DNA of 12,451 nt. Origin: Thermoguttaceae bacterium (GTDB taxonomy: Bacteria; Planctomycetota; Planctomycetia; Pirellulales; Thermoguttaceae). Under the pieces are notes generated by a model. The model made no database searches, was not told the DNA's origin, and saw only the letters and a program-made list of their open reading frames with translations. The DNA lies in NCBI GenBank assembly GCA_017454585.1, contig JAFTCU010000312.1:1-12451 (forward strand). The letters run 5' to 3'. Positions 7,443-12,451 of this stretch are shown one piece after another. The translations under genes and the position numbers were made by a program. Each line of letters starts with the position of its first letter. Position 1 is the first letter of the stretch.

Positions 7443-7517
7443 CCAAATCCGCAAGAGCTCGCAGGCCGAAAAAGGGCCCGCGGGGCCTTATTGGGGTGAA
7501 CTCTTTAGTGGATTTGG
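7443..7517. repeat. Long imperfect inverted repeat between tolC and thrC
   Basis: CCAAATCC (7443-7450) pairs with GGATTTGG (7510-7517). The stem continues inward with AAGAG (7453-7457) to CTCTT (7501-7505), and AGGCC (7463-7467) to GGCCT (7484-7488). The result is a long bulged hairpin in non-coding DNA. It has no T run and no reading frame. It directly abuts a second nested inverted repeat at 7516-7600. Confidence 0.55.
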
Positions 7518-7600
7518 CGCTTTAGGAGTGGATCAAGGAGCGTTCGGCTGATGCCGAACTTGACCGGCGAGGACGCCGGCCCTCCGAATCTAAAGGCGCC
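7516..7600. repeat. Nested inverted-repeat element downstream of the TolC-like gene
   Basis: The outer arms GGCGCTTTAG (7516-7525) and CTAAAGGCGCC (7590-7600) are inverted with a one-base indel. Between them are two perfect hairpins: GTTCGGC-TGAT-GCCGAAC (7542-7559) and CCGGCG-AGGA-CGCCGG (7564-7579). The second lies in the REP-like unit shared with 5863-5895. It may serve as the 3' end structure of the tolC-like transcript. Confidence 0.6.
7559..7591. repeat. REP-like palindromic element, copy 2
   Basis: Reverse complement of 5863-5895 apart from a one-base indel (AGGA loop here versus a 3-base loop there). It sits between the TolC-like gene and thrC, so thrC with its promoter is bracketed by inverted copies about 1.7 kb apart. 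Confidence 0.75.
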
Positions 7601-7617
7601 TGACTCCTGACTACTCG

Positions 7618-10008
7618 CTACTGATTGTTCCTCAGCGCGTCGGTGATGCTTCCGCTGCCGGGCAGTGCGACGCCGCCGGTCACGGAGTTCAGATTCAGTT
7701 CGCCGCGGTCGATCCAGATGCCTGCGCCGTCAAGCTGGAAAATACCCAGCGAGATTTCGGTTCCCATCCGGCTGGCCTCGAAGGCGATCCAGCTCTCGAC
7801 GAAGTTGTTCTGCGCGGAAAGGAGTGAGTTCAGCGCGTCGATCAGGTCACGGGCGAACGAGTCACCAAACTGGGAGTTCTGTCCCGGCTTCGGCGGCTGC
7901 AAAAGCTGGAGGTTCGTCTGGTCCACACGATTCATCGCGACCAGAACCGAAATGCGCCTCAGCTCGAAATTCAGCTGTGCCACTTCGATCGAACGGACAA
8001 GCAGCCTGATATTCCTGTGTACCGAATCTTCATACATGATGTACGACCGGCGGGCTCGATCGTAGCTGATGAGCGTTTCCACGTAGGCGTTTCGCTCCGC
8101 GCGGCGGTCCAGAGGCGCATCGACTGAAATTCCAAGCGATAAGGACGAGTTGGCCTTCGCGTTTTCAAGGTTCGAACGAGCGTTCGCGGTCAGCTGGAGG
8201 TCCGTTTTCAGAGCATTGGCGGCAATTTCGATCTTGCGCCACTGATCCACTAAAGCGGTACGGGCGTTCATCCAGTCGAGGCGATTTTCACGAGCTACCT
8301 CCAGTGCCAAATCCTCTTCCAGTTCGACCGGTGTGAGCGTTACGGCATCCAGTCGGGCACGGGCCTGCAGGAGCGACATATCGAGGAGCTTGCTGTTGAA
8401 CTGGTCCATCCAAAGGTCCAGCTTTTCCTCGTTGTTTGAGGCTTTGATCGATTCAAGCGAATTATGAATCTCCACCACACGGTCCTTGAAGAGGAGATAA
8501 TCTTCGCCGAGTTTCTTCACGCGATCGCGGAAAATACGCGGGTCGATGGCGGTCATGTCCACATTCCCGGAGCGAACTTCCGGGCGATTCACCAGGCGAC
8601 GCAACGCGGCGAGACGTTTCGGGTAGGCGTCACGCAGTTTCACGAAGTCACTGTCGATTTCGGAGCAGTAATCCTGCATTTCATCCACCAGACCGCTGAG
8701 CAGTTCCACGGAATCCTCAAACGAGCGGTGCCCATTGCGCAAGTCGCGCTGGAATTGGGACAAATCGTTACGCATCCGGGTAATTTCCGGCGAAATCAGG
8801 ATGAACGGCTCGAGCATATTGTCCCGGACCACCGCTTTCAATCCCGGCGGGAGGCCGATCGTCATTTTGTACTGGTCGAGGGAGTTCTGATAGGAGTTTT
8901 CGGCGTTCATCAGATTGATCTGGGCACTCAGCAGCGACTGACGTGTCTGGTCAACCTGGGTACGAGCCAGACGGTCTGCCATATACAGCGCTTCCATTCG
9001 ATCCATGCTGTACTGCAGATCGTTGACGTTCTGCCTCTGGTTCTCGAGTCTCAGCTGTGAGAAAATCAGGCCGTACAGGTTGCCGGCATTGGAAATCATA
9101 CCCTCAACTCCTCCAATGGACGCGTACCCGGTACCCGGAGCCCCCAGGTTCATTCCGCCAACCATCGTATTCACGTAAAACCCCTGACGGAAACGTTCCA
9201 TCGTGCGCAGGTTGCAAATGAACCCACGTTCCGCGGAGGTCAGACTTTCCAGCGCGTACGCCCGACCGAATCTGCGCAGAAGCGGCTGCACGAGCGACAT
9301 GTTCAGGAGGGTCGTTGAGATCCCCTTTCCGCCGGAATCTCCGACCGTCCAGACTACCGAGTTGGCCAGGCTCGCCGCCAGGGTACCACCAAACGCCGAG
9401 TATCTCGAAGCCGAAACATTGGAATCAACCGAAACGATTCCGTTTCCGTGGAATGATGTGTCGTAATACGCACCGCCGCCAAGACCGTAGTGAATGTCAA
9501 AATCGTAACGGCGAAGCGAAACATTCAGGGCCGACATATAAATATTTTCCAGTGCGGTCAGGTATTCCGGGGAGTTTACCAGTGCGATCTGAATGGCTGT
9601 TTCACGGTTCAAAAGGACATTTCCGTCTTTGTCTCTGGGCAGGGAATTCAACCAGTTCGGATTTTCGACCGAAGAAATGACGCCGTATTTGTCCCAGCCT
9701 TTCCAGCCTTTTTTCCCGTAAACGCACTTCATCATCACGTGCGCGGACGGATCATCCGTCGGCCGTGGCTGATAGTCCCGATCATACGGGAGATAAAAAC
9801 GCGAACTTGGGGAAGCCTCAAACCGGTAGTCCGAAATGGGGAGATTCGGGAACTGACATTTCTTTTCCTGAATAAGCTGATGGACGTTCTGATCTGCCTG
9901 GCAGCGCCAAAACGGCCGCTGGCAGCCACTGTTCATCAAACAGAACATACTCAATGTGAGGACCAAAGCCCAGCTCATTATCGTCTGTTTCGTCATTGAA
10001 AAAGCCAT
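7618..10008 (-). CDS. TolC-family outer-membrane efflux lipoprotein, long planctomycete type
   Basis: This is a predicted outer-membrane channel of a tripartite export or efflux system. The 796-aa product starts with a hydrophobic signal (SWALVLTLSMFCLM) ending in a relaxed lipobox N-S-G-C29, so lipidation is likely. The first TolC repeat covers about 135-395 (NRETAIQIALVNSPEYLTAL; later RTQVDQTRQSLLSAQINL). The second covers about 560-765 (RENRLDWMNARTALVDQW at 573-590; later LSAQNNFVESWIAFEASR). Between them is an insertion of about 160 residues (402-562), highly charged and probably coiled-coil. Typical TolC proteins are 420-500 aa, so this one is much longer. No membrane-fusion or inner-membrane pump gene is adjacent. 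The start at 10008 was chosen because AGGGA lies 8 nt upstream and the signal peptide then begins properly. An in-frame ATG at 10038 with an AAGGA about 10 nt upstream is an alternative that adds 10 residues. Confidence 0.88.
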   Translation of the reverse strand: MAFSMTKQTIMSWALVLTLSMFCLMNSGCQRPFWRCQADQNVHQLIQEKKCQFPNLPISDYRFEASPSSRFYLPYDRDYQPRPTDDPSAHVMMKCVYGKKGWKGWDKYGVISSVENPNWLNSLPRDKDGNVLLNRETAIQIALVNSPEYLTALENIYMSALNVSLRRYDFDIHYGLGGGAYYDTSFHGNGIVSVDSNVSASRYSAFGGTLAASLANSVVWTVGDSGGKGISTTLLNMSLVQPLLRRFGRAYALESLTSAERGFICNLRTMERFRQGFYVNTMVGGMNLGAPGTGYASIGGVEGMISNAGNLYGLIFSQLRLENQRQNVNDLQYSMDRMEALYMADRLARTQVDQTRQSLLSAQINLMNAENSYQNSLDQYKMTIGLPPGLKAVVRDNMLEPFILISPEITRMRNDLSQFQRDLRNGHRSFEDSVELLSGLVDEMQDYCSEIDSDFVKLRDAYPKRLAALRRLVNRPEVRSGNVDMTAIDPRIFRDRVKKLGEDYLLFKDRVVEIHNSLESIKASNNEEKLDLWMDQFNSKLLDMSLLQARARLDAVTLTPVELEEDLALEVARENRLDWMNARTALVDQWRKIEIAANALKTDLQLTANARSNLENAKANSSLSLGISVDAPLDRRAERNAYVETLISYDRARRSYIMYEDSVHRNIRLLVRSIEVAQLNFELRRISVLVAMNRVDQTNLQLLQPPKPGQNSQFGDSFARDLIDALNSLLSAQNNFVESWIAFEASRMGTEISLGIFQLDGAGIWIDRGELNLNSVTGGVALPGSGSITDALRNNQ

Positions 10009-10106
10009 GATTTCGTTCCCTGTAATAATTAAAACCATACGGTGGCAGTCCTTCCACCAATTTCCTGTTTTGGATTCATCGACAGAAAAATAGGTAAACT
10101 TTAACG

Positions 10107-10134
10107 ATTATAACGATTTTAACAATTACGTCAG
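10107..10134 (-). promoter_or_regulatory. Promoter of the TolC-like gene, overlapping direct repeats
   Basis: On the minus strand, -10 TATAAT (10107-10112) is 16 bp from a -35-like CTGACG (10129-10134, 4 of 6 matches). The start point would be near 10100, giving a leader of about 90 nt. Three direct repeats, TAACGATT (10102-10109), TAACGATT (10111-10118) and TAACAATT (10120-10127), lie at a 9-bp period across the core promoter and could bind a regulator. Confidence 0.55.
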
Positions 10135-10155
10135 AAATTTTTAAGTTTTTTGGGA

Positions 10156-10228
10156 TTAAAGTAGTTAGTGTTTCGGCTTGGAACCCATATTCTTCCGAAG
10201 GCAGAACGCTGACTACTGACTACTTTAA
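10156..10228. repeat. Nested inverted-repeat element in the divergent tolC/ABC intergenic region
   Basis: The outer arms TTAAAGTAGTTAGT (10156-10169) and ACTGACTACTTTAA (10215-10228) match inverted at 13 of 14 positions. An inner pair TTCGG (10172-10176)/CCGAA (10195-10199) continues the stem. Immediately downstream is a short perfect hairpin AAAAGGG-TCC-CCCTTTT (10228-10244, sharing base 10228 with the right arm). There is no reading frame inside. The remainder of 10009-10309 holds the two divergent promoters. Confidence 0.55.
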
Positions 10229-10240
10229 AAAGGGTCCCCC

Positions 10241-10268
10241 TTTTCAAAACGCTGGAAATTCATATAAT
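10241..10268 (+). promoter_or_regulatory. Candidate promoter of the ABC ATPase gene
   Basis: A perfect -10 TATAAT (10263-10268) is 16 bp downstream of TTTTCA (10241-10246, 4 of 6 matches to the -35 consensus). The start would be near 10275, about 35 nt before the ATG. The -35 overlaps the right arm of a perfect 7-bp hairpin (10228-10244). Confidence 0.5.
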
Positions 10269-10309
10269 ATTAATGTTTTTTATCTTTTGATTCCTTATTA
10301 GTTAGAAGT

Positions 10310-11098
10310 ATGAATTCCATCGAAATTGAAAACGCCAACGTCATTTACGGGACGAAGGCCGCGCTGAAGAATATTTCCTGGTCGGTCCGGCAGGGGGAAC
10401 GGTACTTCATCCTCGGAGCGAACGGCGCAGGAAAAACGACGCTCGTGAAGATGCTCCTCGGCTACATCTGGCCCCGTTACGGCGCGAAAATCTCCGTTTT
10501 GGGCCAGCAGTTCGGGAAAGTCTGCCTCGCCGAGCTGCGAAAACGCATCGCGTGGGTCAGTCCGTTCGTCAACCAGCTTACCCAAAACCCCAACCTGACG
10601 GCGTGCGAGCTGATCGTTTCGGGCAAGAACGCGGTCTTTGGGGTCTATTTCGACGAAGTGTCGCCGGAAGACGAAGAAAAAGCGCGGCAACTGCTCGCTC
10701 TGCTGAATGCGGATTCCTTGCTCCATCAGAAAGTGCAGACGCTTTCGTCGGGCGAGCAGGTGAAAGTCCTCATCGCGCGCGCCCTGATGACCGACCCGGA
10801 ACTGATGATCCTGGACGAACCGACCGTTTACATGGACGTTTCGGGGCGGGAATTCCTTCTCAAAACAATCTCCCGGCTTGCGCAGGACCGACCGGACCTG
10901 ACGATCATTTTTATCACGCAGCGCATTGAAGACATTCTGCCGGTTTTCCAGCACGGGATGATCCTGAAAGAGGGCGAGATCATCGTGAACGGTCCGCGTG
11001 ACGAAGTGCTGACCGAGGCAAACCTGAAGGCGGCGTTCGACATGGATCTGAAACTGGTCCACACGCAGTCCGGCCGGTACTGGACGGTGATTGAATGA
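10310..11098 (+). CDS. ABC transporter-type ATP-binding protein (ModF/YlmA-like), no permease nearby
   Basis: The protein is a 262-aa single nucleotide-binding domain. Walker A is GANGAGKTT (36-44, with K42). The signature is LSSGEQ (145-150), Walker B is LMILDEP (165-171) with catalytic E170, and the D-loop is VYMD (173-176). Two switch positions deviate: the segment where the Q-loop glutamine is expected reads VSPFVNQ (83-89), and the switch histidine is replaced by Q204 in FITQRIEDI. Overall spacing and the VSP and FIT-RIED pattern resemble COG1119 (ModF/YlmA-type) ATPases, many of which are not tied to a clear permease. No membrane segment is present in the protein and no transmembrane partner gene adjoins it. 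It may therefore energise a distant permease or act in a soluble role. The ATG at 10310 has no clear Shine-Dalgarno. mnmG follows on the same strand after 120 nt. Confidence 0.9.
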   Translation: MNSIEIENANVIYGTKAALKNISWSVRQGERYFILGANGAGKTTLVKMLLGYIWPRYGAKISVLGQQFGKVCLAELRKRIAWVSPFVNQLTQNPNLTACELIVSGKNAVFGVYFDEVSPEDEEKARQLLALLNADSLLHQKVQTLSSGEQVKVLIARALMTDPELMILDEPTVYMDVSGREFLLKTISRLAQDRPDLTIIFITQRIEDILPVFQHGMILKEGEIIVNGPRDEVLTEANLKAAFDMDLKLVHTQSGRYWTVIE

Positions 11099-11200
11099 AA
11101 TTATGAATTATGAATGATGAATTAAAAGAGCGCTGGAGCCTTTGACCTTAATAAAATCGCCCTTGGCGATTTCCAATTCATAATTCTTAATTCATAATTT
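11098..11200. repeat. MITE-like or stem-loop element between the ABC gene and mnmG
   Basis: Two 26-nt AT-rich arms (11098-11123 and 11175-11200) are inverted repeats with 24 of 26 positions matching. They are built from the ATTATGAATT theme. The 51-nt interior has a perfect 8-bp hairpin AAATCGCC-CTT-GGCGATTT (11154-11172). The element starts at the last base of the ABC stop codon. Its right arm supplies CATAAT (11193-11198), a possible -10 for mnmG. There is no reading frame inside. Confidence 0.75.
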
Positions 11201-11218
11201 AAAAAGGGATAAACTTTC

Positions 11219-12451
11219 ATGAAATTCGATGTGATCATAGTCGGCGGCGGTCATGCGGGGGCGGAAGCGGCGGCGGCCGCGGCGAGGCTCGGGGCGAAAA
11301 CCGCCCTTTTGACCTCCAACCTCGATACGATTTCCCAGATGAGCTGCAACCCGGCCATCGGCGGCGTGGCGAAGGGGCAGATCGTCCGTGAAGTGGACGC
11401 CTTGGGCGGGCTGATGGGCGAAGTCATCGACGCGACCGGGATCCAGTTCCGCATGCTGAACCGCTCGAAAGGCCCCGCCATGCACGGCCCGCGTGCCCAG
11501 GCCGACAAGAAGGCGTACCAGTTCGCCATGAAGGAACGGCTCGAAAACCTCGAAAATCTCGAGCTGCATCAGGAACTCGTCGAGGAGCTTCTGGTCGAAG
11601 AGCGCCCCGACGGGAAACCGTTCGTGACGGGCGTGAAGACCATGCTTGGCGAGATCTACGAGGCTCCGCGCGTCGTGCTGACGACCGGGACGTTCCTGCG
11701 CGGGATCCTGCACTACGGCCCCAACCAGTTCCCCGGCGGAAGGGCGGGCGACATGCCGGCGAATAAACTCTCGCAGACTCTCGAACGCTCCGGGATCCGG
11801 CTGGCTCGCTTCAAGACCGGCACTCCCGCACGGCTGAACGGCCGGACGATCGATTATTCCCGCCTTGCGCCCCACGTCGGGGACGAGGACCCGGTTCCGT
11901 TTTCGTTCCTTCATGAGACGCTTCAGGTCGATCAGATTCCCTGCTGGATCACGCGGACCAACGCCAAAGTTCATCAGATCATTCGGGAAAATCTCCACCG
12001 CGCGCCGATGTACTCCGGCCAGATCAACTCGACCGGGCCGCGGTACTGCCCGTCGATCGAGACGAAGATCGTACGTTTCTCCGACAAAGAAAGCCACCAG
12101 CTTTACCTCGAGCCCGAGGGCCGGCACACGCTGGAGGTTTACGTCAATGGTCTTTCCACGAGCCTGCCGTGCGACGTGCAGCGCGAGATGATCCGGAACA
12201 TCGAGGGGCTGGAAAACGCCCAGATCATGCGTTACGCCTACGCCATCGAGTACGACTTTGCCCCGCCGGAGCAGCTTCATCCGTCGCTCGAGACGAAAGC
12301 GATCGAGGGGCTTTTCTTCGCTGGCCAGATCAACGGGACGACCGGTTACGAAGAAGCCGCGGGCCAGGGACTCCTCGCCGCCGCCAACGCGGTGCGCTCG
12401 CTGAACGGTCAGGACCCGCTGATCCTCGGCCGGGAGGAGGCGTACCTCGGC
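11219..12451 (+). CDS. mnmG: tRNA uridine-5-carboxymethylaminomethyl modification enzyme MnmG (GidA), 5' part
   Basis: With MnmE it installs (carboxymethyl)aminomethyl at wobble U34 of certain tRNAs, using FAD and methylene-tetrahydrofolate in the cytoplasm. The frame is open for 411 codons to the right edge. The usual length is about 610-630 aa, so about two thirds is present. The FAD-binding motif GGGHAGAEAA is at residues 9-18, and conserved MSCNPAIGGVAKG is at 41-53 (with C43). The family signature GPRYCPSIETKIVRF is at 273-287, including the catalytic cysteine C277. The second signature AGQINGTTGYEEAAGQG is at 368-384. No deviation from the family is seen. An AAAGGGA stretch about 10 nt upstream is a modest ribosome-binding site. 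Transcription may start from the CATAAT in the preceding inverted repeat or come from the ABC gene. Confidence 0.98.
   Translation, partial: MKFDVIIVGGGHAGAEAAAAAARLGAKTALLTSNLDTISQMSCNPAIGGVAKGQIVREVDALGGLMGEVIDATGIQFRMLNRSKGPAMHGPRAQADKKAYQFAMKERLENLENLELHQELVEELLVEERPDGKPFVTGVKTMLGEIYEAPRVVLTTGTFLRGILHYGPNQFPGGRAGDMPANKLSQTLERSGIRLARFKTGTPARLNGRTIDYSRLAPHVGDEDPVPFSFLHETLQVDQIPCWITRTNAKVHQIIRENLHRAPMYSGQINSTGPRYCPSIETKIVRFSDKESHQLYLEPEGRHTLEVYVNGLSTSLPCDVQREMIRNIEGLENAQIMRYAYAIEYDFAPPEQLHPSLETKAIEGLFFAGQINGTTGYEEAAGQGLLAAANAVRSLNGQDPLILGREEAYLG

Noticed and set aside
10228..10244. A perfect hairpin AAAAGGG-TCC-CCCTTTT considered as a terminator.
   Set aside because: It lies between two divergent genes, so no transcript should end there. 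It is kept only as part of the repeat structure.
11192..12280. A 362-codon minus-strand open frame opposite mnmG, and a 254-codon one opposite the ABC gene (10298-11062).
   Set aside because: Both lie wholly or almost wholly opposite well-conserved genes and encode no recognisable domain.
1..12451. CRISPR arrays, insertion sequences, prophage or toxin-antitoxin genes.
   Set aside because: No regularly spaced direct repeats, transposase, integrase or phage motifs were seen on either strand.

Overview
The window looks like a chromosomal segment of a Planctomycetes bacterium, probably Pirellulales-like. Three things suggest this: a very long lipoprotein-type TolC homologue with a GCQRPFWRCQADQ start, a small secreted protein ending in a RPNRPGHFYGNT motif, and a large secreted repeat protein at the left edge. 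GC-rich coding regions alternate with AT-rich intergenic regions. The taxonomic call rests on remembered family features, not on a search.

Layout from left to right. (1) Minus strand: the 5' part of a secreted beta-strand-repeat protein that runs off the left edge. (2) Minus strand: a secreted serine hydrolase of the beta-lactamase/AmiE type, fused to a short C-terminal domain resembling NamZ (DUF1343). (3) Minus strand: the tmRNA gene ssrA with tag ANNNMALAA, preceded by a small secreted protein gene that has a near-consensus promoter. (4) Plus strand: ligA, NAD-dependent DNA ligase. (5) Minus strand: thrC, threonine synthase, converging on ligA across a pair of GC-rich hairpins. (6) Minus strand: a TolC-family outer-membrane lipoprotein. 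(7) Plus strand: a stand-alone ABC ATPase, then the 5' two thirds of mnmG, which runs off the right edge.

Most of the window is housekeeping: ribosome rescue, DNA ligation, threonine synthesis and tRNA wobble modification. Cell-envelope functions are interleaved: a possible muropeptide hydrolase, TolC export and secreted proteins. No phage, insertion sequence, CRISPR array or toxin-antitoxin module was seen. The less ordinary features are the hydrolase-NamZ fusion, the terminator-like hairpin directly upstream of the tmRNA 5' end, an ABC ATPase lacking the switch histidine, a coiled-coil-like insertion in the TolC homologue, and several nested inverted-repeat elements in the intergenic gaps around thrC, tolC and mnmG.

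The four clearest promoter candidates all have a 16-bp spacer between the -35 and -10 boxes.
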